Source: RI-231 sp041394905
GTDB lineage: Bacteria > Acidobacteriota > Terriglobia > Bryobacterales > UBA6623
Direction of reading: 5' to 3'
Length of the DNA stretch: 64,000 nt
Assembly (NCBI GenBank): GCA_041394905.1
Contig: JAWKHJ010000003.1
Location: 62,001-126,000, forward strand
The notes below the pieces were generated by a model that had not been told where the DNA came from, searched no databases, and saw only the letters and a list, made by a program, of their open reading frames with translations. Every line of letters begins with the position of its first letter. The first letter of the stretch is position 1. Position numbers and translations under genes: made by a program. Shown here piece by piece: positions 47,541 to 56,602 of this stretch.

Positions 47541-50408
47541 TCAGCGGCCGCCAGAGGGGGTCTCGACGTCGGGGCGGTCAGAGAACCGCAAGCCCGGCAA
47601 GGGCTGAGAGTCGAGGCCGGTCAAACGAAACTGGATGGAGCGCTCGTCGGTGAACGACTCCGCTTTCAAGAGCAGATAGTTCCACCCTGCATGCAGGCGG
47701 CCAAGGCCGCGCACGGCGTCATCGCCGGTCGGGCGATGTTCGGCGTGCTTCTCGATCACGCGATCTTTGTTGATCCAGGCGACAAGGCCGCCTTGGTGAC
47801 CGGCTGCGAGATAAACGTCGGTCTCACGGGGCGCCCAAACGTACTGCATGACGTAGGCGAGCGAGGCCACGCCGTCGGTCTCGGCGAGTGCGCCGCCGAA
47901 GTCGACCCGGCGACCCGCAAGCATGCGCTTAGTCTTCCACTCCACCGTCAACGGTTCGAGCTCAGGAGCGTAGGACTGGGTGAGAATCTCTTCGTCATGC
48001 TTGTTGGAGTAGGGACCGGAGATAAGCATGAGCGTGCGGTCCTGCTCGCGCAGCACACGTGAGGCATCCGGCACTTTCCGCTTCTCGGTGGCGTCCGCCC
48101 AGCGGGCTTCCACGCCGTAGGAGACCCATTCCCTGCCCTCGGCCCCACGCACTTTGGCGCCGAAGTCGCCGCGAATCCGCCCGAAGCTGCGCCGTCCGCG
48201 CTCGCCGCCGGCGGGCGCGTTGCGCGGCATCCCCCAGCCGTACCAAGTCGGCTCGAGCGTCAGACCGTCCTCGAGAATCTCTTGCACGGGCGAGGCGCCG
48301 TCAGAGAGGCCGTTGCGCTCGAGACCCACCACCCACGGGCTGGGCCCGTCGGTCAGCGGAGCGAAGCGGCGCATCTTGCGCGGGGCGTTGAGTCGCAGCA
48401 CCGAATAGGCCGTCGCAACGCGCGAAGCTGGGAAAGCGGTCTGCACCGAGCGCATCGCTCCGATTGCACGATTGCCTTCCGGCCCTTCGTCGAGCAGCAG
48501 CGATTGCAGCCGCAAGCGGCTGGGCATGATGTGGGCGTCGTCCCGCACACGCCAATCGCGGTAGGTCTCGGCGCGGTAAATCTGCTTGCGCTGTTCGTTG
48601 GCGGCGGCGTCGTACCAATCGAGCTCTTCGCCCACGCGAGGTCCGAGGCGGTCGCGGTAGTAACGACCTATGTCCGGGTCCTGGAAGCGCACCCAGCGGT
48701 TGGCGCTTTGATGCTCGCCCGAGGAGAGGTGCCCCCACTCTGGTCCGTCAACTTGCCACCCCACCGTGCTGCCCCACATGTCGGTCGGGTAGATCCGTTC
48801 GGGCATCGCCTCGAGCTCGTGCAGCGGCTGGTGGCGATAGAAGCTTTCGCCGGCTGCTTGCTTTACGGTCAGGTGCACCATCTCGCGGCTGAACATGTAG
48901 GCGCCGAAGAGGTATTCGTCCACGTCGCCGACACCCAAGGCCAGCCGCGCGTAGGCCGAGCACGGAGCGGCCTCATCGCCGATCTCGGCGATCGAGTAGC
49001 GCCCGAAGCTGAGCCAGTTGGCTTCGTCCGGCGTGACGAAGAAACGCTTGATCAAGTCCCAACGCTCGCGGATCAGATCCCAGCCGTTGCCATTGGCCGC
49101 GAAGGCGTAGATGGGCTGCAAGGCGAGCGACATGAACTTGCCGGCGTCGCCGCGCTCGCCCCAGGAGCCAATGCCCGGACCTTCGATCAGGTACTTGCCG
49201 TGATAGGGCTTGTGCGGCTGGATCACGTCGTCGTCCATGTAGACGCGCATCGATTGCGAAGCGCGCATCCGCAACTGCGGGTCGAGCAGCGGGAGCGCGC
49301 GGGCGTACCAGACGTCTGCGGCGATGTTCCAGCACAGGTTGGCGCGGTCGCCATGATCGAGGTCGTAGCGCCAGGCTTGCGGAAACTTTCCGTCCATGGC
49401 TGTCTCGATCTCGCGCAGGGCCTCGGCGGCGGCTGGCGAAGGCCGCTCTTCGACGCGCAGGGTTTCCGCGTCGTGCATGTACTGCAGCAGGCGCAGCGAA
49501 TACTCGAGCGTGTCGACGTCGGCGATACCGGCGAGCGGTCCGTAGGCAGTCCAGTAGCCGGGGTCGTGCAGGATGCCGGAAACTTCGAGCGGAAAGCGCT
49601 CGGCCGTGCGCGCGAGCGCGACGCTCGGCGGCAACAGGGCAAAGCGGCGCGGCTGGGTGTTCCAGTCGTCCGCGATGGTCAGCCAGCGATACTGCTGGCG
49701 AAAGTCGATGCGGTCTTCGCTCGGGTCGACCCGGAACGATTCGCGAAAGCCGATGGGGTAAGCCTTGGCGACCGAGGCCCACCAAGCGCAGCGTTCCGCG
49801 ACCGCGGACGGGAAGGTCTCGGCCCATGTCCACGGCTCGACGCCGGAAGTCGGAAGGCCGTGCTCGGCAGCGAACCGGCTGTCCTTCTGCGGCGGCTTGT
49901 CATAGCCGTAGAGCGGCATCGAGAAGATGCGGCCGCTATCGGGCTCTGCGAACTCGAGCTGCAACCCGGAAACGGCGAGCGTGACGGAGACAGGACGACG
50001 CTCGAGCGAGAGAAACCAAGGAACGTCGAAGGCTTCCCAACCCTTGGCCCCTTGGAAGGAGGCGACCAGCCAGCTCGACGTCATCTGATCGCCGGAGAGC
50101 GTCTCGCCGCGCCGCAGGGTTTTGATTCCGTCGGCGGTGCGCGCCCATAGAAGCGTGGGCGGCTCGGCCTCGTAGCGCTCGAGGTCGGCGAAGAAGGTCA
50201 TCCGCCGCGTCTGCATGCGCACCAGCACTCCGGGCGAGTGCGGGGTTTGCAGGTAGGCGAAATCGCGGCCGGCAAAAGGAAGCTCGGCCGCGTTCACGGT
50301 GAGCGGCTCGGCGCGATGCTGCAAGGCAGGCCACTCCACGGCCGCCCCCAAGGGCGAACCGAAGAGCAGCGCCGCACAGGCGGCAACCATGCGCCGAGCC
50401 AGTTGCAT
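47541..50408 (-). CDS. Orphan secreted protein of 955 residues, possible polysaccharide-active enzyme
   Basis: This intact protein is of no family I recognise. It has a signal peptide (MQLARRMVAACAALLFGSPLGAA). Residues about 25-210 look like a beta-sandwich. Residues about 210-640 are rich in aromatic residues and helices (WTWAETFPSAVAERCAWWAS, DLDHGDRANLCWNIAADVWY, GRYSIAEIGDEAAPCSAYAR), as in (alpha/alpha)-toroid lyases and hydrolases. Residues about 650-850 have a further beta-rich part. Residues about 860-940 (VYLAAGHQGGLVAWINKDRV, LHAGWNYLLLKAESF) resemble the PA14/sialate-esterase-type beta-sandwich that supports sugar binding. It abuts the GalE-like gene by 0 bp inside the EPS locus. 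A role in trimming, releasing or remodelling the polymer in the periplasm is inferred, not shown. Confidence 0.7.
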   Translation of the reverse strand: MQLARRMVAACAALLFGSPLGAAVEWPALQHRAEPLTVNAAELPFAGRDFAYLQTPHSPGVLVRMQTRRMTFFADLERYEAEPPTLLWARTADGIKTLRRGETLSGDQMTSSWLVASFQGAKGWEAFDVPWFLSLERRPVSVTLAVSGLQLEFAEPDSGRIFSMPLYGYDKPPQKDSRFAAEHGLPTSGVEPWTWAETFPSAVAERCAWWASVAKAYPIGFRESFRVDPSEDRIDFRQQYRWLTIADDWNTQPRRFALLPPSVALARTAERFPLEVSGILHDPGYWTAYGPLAGIADVDTLEYSLRLLQYMHDAETLRVEERPSPAAAEALREIETAMDGKFPQAWRYDLDHGDRANLCWNIAADVWYARALPLLDPQLRMRASQSMRVYMDDDVIQPHKPYHGKYLIEGPGIGSWGERGDAGKFMSLALQPIYAFAANGNGWDLIRERWDLIKRFFVTPDEANWLSFGRYSIAEIGDEAAPCSAYARLALGVGDVDEYLFGAYMFSREMVHLTVKQAAGESFYRHQPLHELEAMPERIYPTDMWGSTVGWQVDGPEWGHLSSGEHQSANRWVRFQDPDIGRYYRDRLGPRVGEELDWYDAAANEQRKQIYRAETYRDWRVRDDAHIMPSRLRLQSLLLDEGPEGNRAIGAMRSVQTAFPASRVATAYSVLRLNAPRKMRRFAPLTDGPSPWVVGLERNGLSDGASPVQEILEDGLTLEPTWYGWGMPRNAPAGGERGRRSFGRIRGDFGAKVRGAEGREWVSYGVEARWADATEKRKVPDASRVLREQDRTLMLISGPYSNKHDEEILTQSYAPELEPLTVEWKTKRMLAGRRVDFGGALAETDGVASLAYVMQYVWAPRETDVYLAAGHQGGLVAWINKDRVIEKHAEHRPTGDDAVRGLGRLHAGWNYLLLKAESFTDERSIQFRLTGLDSQPLPGLRFSDRPDVETPSGGR

Positions 50409-51352
50409 TTAGGCGGACGCTCCCGTCAGGCTGCGTTGCATTTCTTCGGTGAGGAAGGCGACGGTGCGGCTCAAGCCTTCGTCGAGGCCGACCTTGGGCT
50501 GCCAGCCGAGCTCAGCTTGCGCGCGGCGCGAGTCGAGATAGATGCGCTGCACTTCACCCTGTTTGGCCGGTCCGTGGATCTTGGGGCCCTTGTAGCCCGT
50601 GGCGGACTTGAGCGAATCGAAGATCTCGTTGACCGACGTGCCCTTGCTCCAACCGACGTTGTAAATGCCGGAGCCCTTCTCGAAGGCGCACAGGTTGGCC
50701 GAGACCACGTCGTCGATGAACATGAAGTCGCGCACCTGCGAGCCGTCGCCGTTGATCTTGGGCTCGCCGCCCTCGAGCATGTGCATCGCGAAGATAGCGA
50801 CCACGCCGGCCTCGCCGCGCGGGTCCTGGCGCGGCCCGAACACATTGGGGTAGCGCAGGATGGCGTAGTCGATGCCGAAGTTCGCTTTGTAGAGGAACAG
50901 GTAGTGCTCGACGTGGTGCTTGCTGGCGCCGTAGGGGTCGAGCGGATTGACCGGGTGATTCTCCGGAACGGGAACTTGCTCGGGCTCACCGTAACAGGCG
51001 CCGCCAGTCGAGGCGTAGACAATGCGCTTGACACCGTGCTTGCGCGCCGACTCGAGCAGGTTGACCGAGCCGACGACGTTGACTTCGGCGTAGAGCAGCG
51101 GCAACTCGAACGACTCGCGCACGTTGGCGCGCGCGGCCTGGTGGCAAATCACGTCCGGCTTCTCTTGCGCGATCACGTCATCGAGCTCGGCGCTGCGAAT
51201 GTCGACCTCGTAGAAGCGGGCCTTCGGGTTGACCCAGCGCCGGTTGCCCGTCGAGAGATCGTCGACGATGGAGACGTCGTGTCCGGCATTGATCGCGCCA
51301 TCAACGATGTTCGATCCAATGAATCCGCGCCGCCGGTAACGAGTACTTTCAT
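50409..51352 (-). CDS. NAD-dependent sugar epimerase, GalE-like (one frameshift)
   Basis: This short-chain-type NDP-sugar epimerase has about 314 residues. It starts MKVLVTGGA at 51352. One base is missing near 51332, within the Rossmann G-x-x-G-x-x-G, so GFIGSN continues in another frame through SIVDDLSTGNRRWVNP. Then it is intact: DVICHQAARANVRESF, the catalytic serine/threonine in IVYASTGGACYGEPEQVP, the Y-x-x-x-K pair in LDPYGASKHHVEHYLFLYK, LRYPNVFGPRQDPRGEAGVV and INGDGSQVRDFMFIDDVV. The family interconverts UDP-glucose/galactose or UDP-GlcNAc/GalNAc. It would feed the EPS glycosyltransferases. Confidence 0.88.
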
Positions 51353-51383
51353 GAATGCTCCCTATTGAGAAATCGAAACAGTC

Positions 51384-51744
51384 TTAACGAGGGGATATCC
51401 GCACGCGCCGGATGTCGCGCCAACTCAGGGTGGTTCGCTTGCCTGAGAAGTCACGCACCGCAAGCGGCGGTTCGATGCCGAGAGCCTCGGCAGTGAAATC
51501 GATCGAACGGATGCGAAAGACGCCGCGCTTGGCGAGCCACTCCACTTCCGCCGAGGGCGCGAGACTCGATGCGAGCCGTGTCGCCCGCGCCGACGAGCAG
51601 GGTCAGCGGAAGCAGGCGCGCATCGATCAGACCGGAGACCTTCCGGCCGTCGAGCAACTCGGCCTCCAGACGAAAGCCGGCGGGCCAAGCGCCGCAGTCG
51701 AGCAGAAGCAGCGCGACCACGGCGACGAGGCCGGCGAATCTCAT
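51384..51744 (-). CDS. Small exported beta-rich protein of unknown function (frameshifted)
   Basis: This protein has about 120 residues. A signal-type helix (MRFAGLVAVVALLLLDCGA) is followed by beta-rich text, FRLEAELLDGRKVSGLIDAR, then, in another frame, EWLAKRGVFRIRSIDFTAEA and SGKRTTLSWRDIRRVRISPR. The start overlaps the stop of wza by 4 bp (ATGA). The cysteine at residue 17 sits in LLLLDC, so a lipoprotein is possible, but the box is imperfect (D at -1). Small exported partners of Wza-type exporters are not well described. The frameshift near 51560 and stop at 51384 are inferred. Confidence 0.55.
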
Positions 51745-52772
51745 CGGCGTCCGGATGTCTGGACCTGGTTGTTGTTGTTACCCATCGCGGAGTTCCAGAT
51801 GACGATGCCCGACAGCGTGGAGGGCAGAACGGTCAACAGGCCTTGCGTGATGGTCTTGGTGGTGCTGCCGGGGACGAAGATGATGTCGTCGGCTTGCATG
51901 GTGGTGTCGGGATCCTTGCCCTTGAGGATGCGCTTGAAGTCGAGCGCAATCTCTTGGCGGCCGCCATCCGTGTTGCGGATCAGAACCGCATCGCTGAGGT
52001 CAGCCGTCTTGCCGGCGCCGCCGGCCCAGCCGAGAGCGCGCGTGGCGAGCATCGTGCCTTCCTGATCTTCCTTGAATTCGAAAGCGCCGGGCTGGGAGAC
52101 TTCGCCGATCACGTAGAACATGTGGACCTTGCGCGCGGGCACCTGGACCACGTCGCCGCCCTGCAGCGCGATGTCCTGGCTGACGTCGCCCTGCTCGAGC
52201 AGGCGCTTGACGTCGACGCGATAGACCGGCTCGTCGTCATATTCCTTCTCGTCGTTGGGGTCGCGCAGCTTTCCCTTGCCCCGGCGGATGAGGATGTAGG
52301 CGCCGGCCTTTTCCGAATCCAGGCCGCCGGCCATGGTGATGGCGTCGACGACGCTCATCGAGCGCGACATCATGAACTGGCCTGGCTGTGCGACCGCGCC
52401 GAGCACGTAGATCGGCTGCGAGTTGTACTCTTCGACCGACACGGTCACCTGCGGATCCTTCACGAGAGCGCGCGAGGTCAGCTCTTGCGCGATGCGCTCT
52501 TCGAGCTCAGCCGGGCTCATTCCGGAAACGTACAAGCGGCCGATGTGCGGTGCGACGATGGAGCCGCTGGCGCTGACCGTGAGATCGAGATCGAGCTCGT
52601 TGACGCCGAAAACCGAAACCTTGAGCTTGTCGTTGGGACCGATCTGGTAGTCGCCCGTAATCTGATTGGCTGGAACGAAGGGCCGCGAGGGCTCCTTGTC
52701 CGCCGCGAGAAGAGCCGGGGACGGCGCCAAAAGGGCGGCCGTGAGCATCCAGGCGCAAATTTGTTTCGTCAT
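51741..52772 (-). CDS. wza: Polysaccharide export outer-membrane protein, Wza-like
   Basis: This intact 343-residue exported protein starts at ATG 52772 with signal MTKQICAWMLTAALLAPSPA. The Poly_export domain begins DYQIGPNDKLKVSVFGVNEL and runs to VKDPQVTVSVEEYNSQP. Two SLBB domains follow, at about 120-200 (IYVLGAVAQPGQFMMSRSMS, DAITMAGGLD) and about 215-295 (HMFYVIGEVSQPGAFEFKED). A C-terminal hydrophobic stretch (ITQGLLTVLPSTLSGIVIW) could be the outer-membrane helix or a final amphipathic segment. No lipobox cysteine is present, unlike E. coli Wza. It is the only export component seen in the locus. An in-frame open stretch upstream to 53435 belongs to the kinase gene and is not part of it. 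Confidence 0.93.
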   Translation of the reverse strand: MTKQICAWMLTAALLAPSPALLAADKEPSRPFVPANQITGDYQIGPNDKLKVSVFGVNELDLDLTVSASGSIVAPHIGRLYVSGMSPAELEERIAQELTSRALVKDPQVTVSVEEYNSQPIYVLGAVAQPGQFMMSRSMSVVDAITMAGGLDSEKAGAYILIRRGKGKLRDPNDEKEYDDEPVYRVDVKRLLEQGDVSQDIALQGGDVVQVPARKVHMFYVIGEVSQPGAFEFKEDQEGTMLATRALGWAGGAGKTADLSDAVLIRNTDGGRQEIALDFKRILKGKDPDTTMQADDIIFVPGSTTKTITQGLLTVLPSTLSGIVIWNSAMGNNNNQVQTSGRR

Positions 52773-52810
52773 CGTAGGTTGAGTCTCCTTGAGATTGGCT
52801 CTTTGGCTGT

Positions 52811-53788
52811 TCAGCGACGGTAGTTGAGAATGACTTTGCTGCCCTCGGGGGCAAGGTTGAATCGCATTTCGGTCAGATGGCTGAGGGCGCTGCGGATGTG
52901 GTCGTGGCGCTCCATTGGGGCGTAGAGCAGCAAGAAGCCTCCGCCGCCGGCGCCGGCGATCTTGCCGCCGATCGCGCCGGCTTTGAGCGCCTTGCAATAC
53001 ATCTCGTCGAGGGCGTCGTTCGAGATGCGGCTGGCGAGCTGCTTCTTCAAGGCCCAGCCTTGGTTGAGCAGCCGGCCGAAGTCGTCGATCTCGCCGGCGG
53101 CGAGCGCCTCGACTCCCTTGTAAGCGAGGTTCTTGATCTCGCGCAGAAAGCTGATGCGGTCCAGCATGTTGTCTTCCTGCTCCTTGAGAACCGTATCGGC
53201 CTTGCGCGTGACGCCCGTGAAGAATAGAAGCAGACGGTCGCTCAGGCGTTGCCAGGTCTCCTTGCTCACTGCCGGCGTCGTCACGTCGACGCCGCCGCAG
53301 GGCTTGAACTCGATGAGGCGCTGGCCGCCGTAGGCGGCGATGTACTGGTCTTGCTTGCCGATCGGCTTGCCGAGAATGTCGATCTCGATGTCGCATGCCT
53401 GGCGAGCAAGAGTCTCGCGGTCGCTGGGCTCGCACTGGTAGTGGTACATCGCATTGAGCAAGCCGACGGTGACGGCGCTCGAGGAGCCCAGGCCGGAACC
53501 GCGCGAGGGAATGTCGGCCATGGTGCTGATCTCGACGCCGCGGCGCAGATCGGTCATCCGCAGGCTCTCGCGCACTAGCTCATGCTCGAGATCCTGCATC
53601 GAATCGACCAATTCCGTGCGTGAATAACCGACGCGGATGCGGTCGTCATAGCGCTCCTTGATGATCACGTAGATATAGCGGTCGATCGCGGTGCTGAGCA
53701 CGCAGCCGCCTTCCCGCGACCAAAACGTCTCGAAGTCGGTGCCGCCGCCGAAGAAGCTGACCCGCAGGGGTGTTTGAACGACAATCAT
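52811..53788 (-). CDS. GHMP-family sugar kinase, heptose-7-phosphate-kinase-like
   Basis: This intact kinase has 325 residues from ATG 53788 (MIVVQTPLRVSFFGGGTDFE). The FFGGGTD motif is followed by the phosphate loop PSRGSGLGSSSAVTVGLLNA near 96-115 and the C-terminal GGKIAGAGGGGFLLLYAP near 280-297. It matches the family of HddA-type D-glycero-D-manno-heptose 7-phosphate kinases, which also contains fucokinase-like enzymes. It would phosphorylate C1 of a sugar. No HddC-type guanylyltransferase or GmhA isomerase is seen. The DUF4301 gene in the same locus is the best candidate for the next step. It is 2 bp downstream of the glycosylphosphotransferase. Confidence 0.92.
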   Translation of the reverse strand: MIVVQTPLRVSFFGGGTDFETFWSREGGCVLSTAIDRYIYVIIKERYDDRIRVGYSRTELVDSMQDLEHELVRESLRMTDLRRGVEISTMADIPSRGSGLGSSSAVTVGLLNAMYHYQCEPSDRETLARQACDIEIDILGKPIGKQDQYIAAYGGQRLIEFKPCGGVDVTTPAVSKETWQRLSDRLLLFFTGVTRKADTVLKEQEDNMLDRISFLREIKNLAYKGVEALAAGEIDDFGRLLNQGWALKKQLASRISNDALDEMYCKALKAGAIGGKIAGAGGGGFLLLYAPMERHDHIRSALSHLTEMRFNLAPEGSKVILNYRR

Positions 53789-53790
53789 GA

Positions 53791-55288
53791 TTAATAAGCC
53801 CCCCGTCCGGACACGACCGCGCCCGGCGTTTGCACGAGCAGGATGTAAAGGTCCAGCCAGACGCTGTAGTTGCGGATGTAGTGCATGTCGAGCCGGATGC
53901 GCTCCTCGTAATCGAGGTCCGACCGGCCCGAGACTTGCCAAAGGCCCGTGATGCCGGGTTTGACGGTCAGAAGATTGGCGCGGTGACGGCCGTACTTTGC
54001 GGTCTCCGACTTGGTGATCATACGCGGGCCGACCAAGCCCATCTCGCCGCGCAGCACGTTGATGAGCTGCGGCAGCTCATCCAGGCTGCAACGGCGCAGG
54101 AATTGCCCCAGGCGCGTGATGCGCGGGTCGACCTTGAGCTTGCCCTTGCGCTCGAGCGTCTCGGCGAGCTCTTGTTGCGCTTTGAGACGCTCATCGCCGT
54201 CGATATACATCGTGCGGAACTTAAAGGCGTCAAAGCTCTTGCCGCCGATGCCGACGACGCGGCGGCGGAAGATGATCGGACCGGGCGAATCGAGCTTCAC
54301 CAGAATCGCAATGGCCAGAAACAGCGGACTCAGGACGATCAAGCCGGCGGCGGTGAGCGTGTACTCGAGCGCGGTCTTGAGCGCGGTCTCCGACGGGCTC
54401 AGACGCAACCGCCGCAAGGTCAGCAGCGGAATCGAGGCGGCCTCACCAGCCTGCACGCCTGCGGTGACCACTTCGTACAGACCGCTCGAAAGACGCAGCT
54501 TGACGTGCGGCATGGGCTGCAGTTGCTCAAAGACGGCTAGCAATTCGTCGCGGTCGAGCGACGAGGCGGCGGCAACGACTTCCTGCGCTCCGGTGCGCGC
54601 AACCAACTCGCCGATGTCTTGGATTTCGCCAAGAACGGGAAGCGGGGAGATCTCGGTCTCGACAGCCGTCTGCGCATCGCGCGGCGTGTTGACGATGCCG
54701 AGCACACGGTAGCCGCTCTGCGGATGCAGCTGCATCTGCTCGGCGAGCGTACGCGCCTCGCCGTTCGAACCGAGGACGAGCGTCTTCTTGATCAGCAAGC
54801 CGTTGCGGCGCATCGAACGAATCGCGAGGCGGCGCCTCGACGCGCGCCAGCGACACGAACACGATGGTCAACACCCACACGCCGATGACCCAGCCGCGGG
54901 CCACGAACAGATGCGTGTCGAGGAAGCTCACCATCACCAGCAGCATCGAACCGGTGCCGCAGGCATGGAAGATGCGCGAAAGCTCTTGCGGGCCCTCGAG
55001 CTCGCTTTCGGATGCGTACAAGCCTTGGATCGAAAAGATACCGAGCCAGAGCGGCAGCAGCGCCGCACACAACATCGTGTAGAACCCGCTCTCCGGCTCC
55101 ACGTCAGGCGAGATCGTGAAGCCCAGGTCGAAGCGAATCCAATAGGCGGCGGCAAAGGCGGCGATCAACATCAAAGCGTCGATCGCAATCAGCGGCAGCG
55201 TCCCGGTGAGCCGGTTCGCGGCGGAGGCGTCGCGGGGAACGCCGGAAGAGCCCATCAGGGCGTCAATTCTGGTATCGGGCGTAGCCAT
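53791..55288 (-). CDS. Polyprenyl-phosphate sugar phosphotransferase (WbaP/WcaJ-type, one frameshift)
   Basis: This is the priming enzyme that loads the first sugar 1-phosphate onto undecaprenyl phosphate, about 498 residues. The N-terminal half has four to five helices (PLIAIDALMLIAAFAAAYWI, FYTMLCAALLPLWLGIFSI, LDTHLFVARGWVIGVWVLT). A frameshift near 54830 falls just before KKTLVLGSNGEARTLAEQM, a Rossmann-like middle domain. The C-terminal sugar transferase domain has LIVLSPLFLAIAILVKLDSP, SFDAFKFRTMYIDGDERL, CSLDELPQLINVLRGEMGLV and VKPGITGLWQVSGRSDLDY. These are the conserved catalytic motifs. The first sugar (glucose or galactose) cannot be told. Confidence 0.93.
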
Positions 55289-55294
55289 TTTTCC

Positions 55295-56602
55295 TCAGAG
55301 CGCGCGGTTTGCGCCGGCGAAACGTTGCCACAGGGCAACGGCGCCATTCGCAGCGAAAACCGCCAGGACCGCGTCGACCGGCAGCCGGTAACGCACCAGC
55401 GTCCAAGTCAACAAATGAATCAAGGTGTAAAAAAGGATGAATGCGTAGAGCAGTTGGATGGAGCGCAGATCGGCTTGCGGGGCGAGCCGCCCCAACCGCT
55501 CGGCGCCGATGCCGATCAAAGCGAGCGGCAACAAAAGACCGAAGGAACCCACGCGCACGATGTTTGCCGTGAGCGAAGATTCCGAGCTCGGCCAGAACTT
55601 GAAGTACTCTTTGGCGCGGCTGAGCGAGAGCATCGCGTAGCGCACCGGATCCTGTTTGACGAAGCCCATGCCGCGCTCGAGCAAAGCGCGCTCCATCTGG
55701 ACTTCGTTGAGCCCGAGAAGCTCTTTGGGAATCAAATCGCCGTAGACGTCTTCGGGCAGGATCGGGATAAATTCGTTTCCGTAGATGGGATGATTCCCCC
55801 AGAAGAAGGCGAAACCGGCGGACGTGTTCAATAGGGCCAACTGTCCGAAGGCGAAGTAGTTGCGCACCGACCAGGGCAGGATCAGACAGGCCATGACCGC
55901 GCCGGCCGCGATCGTGCGCTTGGCGAGTTGCACGAGCGACTCGTGGCGCAGATTCCAAAAGACCCAGAGGAACAGCACCGGCACAAAGAGCAGAAACACC
56001 TGCCGCAACAGCACCGTGACGGCTGCAGCGAGGCCGAGCGTCAACCATTGGCGCAGTTTCGCTTCGCGCCCGGAAGCGACAAGCGCACAGGCCGAGTCGA
56101 GCGTCCACAGCACGCCCGCAATGAAGAACGATTCGGTCATCAGCGCGCCGCCGTAGTAGGCGAAGTAGCCGTAGAGCGCTGTGATGCCAGCCGCCGTCAG
56201 ACCCACCGTCCGGCCGAAGGCGCGGTTGGCTAGGCGCCAGCTCAGCCACGGCTGCAACACGCCTACGGCGACCGCCTGCAGCAGGCGCGCTGCGAGCGCG
56301 TGACCGCCAGTCAACGCGTAAACCAGCGAGAGATAAAGCGTATACAGGTAGCTCCAGTGCGCCGTCGGCTCGCCGGCCGGAGTGGCGGGCCAGTGCGCGG
56401 TGGCGAACGAGAAGCCGAAACCGTCGAGGACGCGCCGCGCCAGCGCATCGTAGGAAACCTGGTCGTGGATCGCGGGTAGCGGCTCGACCACGTCGCCCTG
56501 CGCGAAGGCCGAAGCGAGCCGAATGGCGACGCCAGCGGCGATCGCGACACCGAGCACGCGCCCGGCGCGGACGGGAATCTGGATGTCGTTGCGTTTGGTC
56601 AC
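55295..56602 (-). CDS. Multi-pass membrane glycosyltransferase (ArnT/GT39-like)
   Basis: This 435-residue membrane protein has about 11 helices from a GTG at 56602 that overlaps the previous stop by 4 bp (GTGA). The first periplasmic loop carries D residues (AIHDQVSYDALARRVLDGFG), the usual acidic motif for polyprenyl-phosphate-sugar donors. It continues LPWSVRNYFAFGQLALLNTS, FFWGNHPIYGNEF and HLLTWTLVRYRLPVDAVLAV, all typical of ArnT/PMT-type enzymes. It would add a sugar on the periplasmic side, so it may decorate the EPS after flipping. No frameshift is seen. Confidence 0.85.
   Translation of the reverse strand: MTKRNDIQIPVRAGRVLGVAIAAGVAIRLASAFAQGDVVEPLPAIHDQVSYDALARRVLDGFGFSFATAHWPATPAGEPTAHWSYLYTLYLSLVYALTGGHALAARLLQAVAVGVLQPWLSWRLANRAFGRTVGLTAAGITALYGYFAYYGGALMTESFFIAGVLWTLDSACALVASGREAKLRQWLTLGLAAAVTVLLRQVFLLFVPVLFLWVFWNLRHESLVQLAKRTIAAGAVMACLILPWSVRNYFAFGQLALLNTSAGFAFFWGNHPIYGNEFIPILPEDVYGDLIPKELLGLNEVQMERALLERGMGFVKQDPVRYAMLSLSRAKEYFKFWPSSESSLTANIVRVGSFGLLLPLALIGIGAERLGRLAPQADLRSIQLLYAFILFYTLIHLLTWTLVRYRLPVDAVLAVFAANGAVALWQRFAGANRAL

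Noticed and set aside
48282..50150. Open reading frame of over 600 codons on the + strand inside the orphan secreted-protein gene
   Set aside because: It is antisense to an intact 955-residue protein with a signal peptide, has biased R/A/H/V composition typical of GC-rich shadow frames, and has no recognisable motif.
52773..53435. N-terminal extension of the Wza-like protein
   Set aside because: The extension is arginine-rich, lies inside the GHMP kinase gene in another frame, and would bury the clear signal peptide that begins at 52772.
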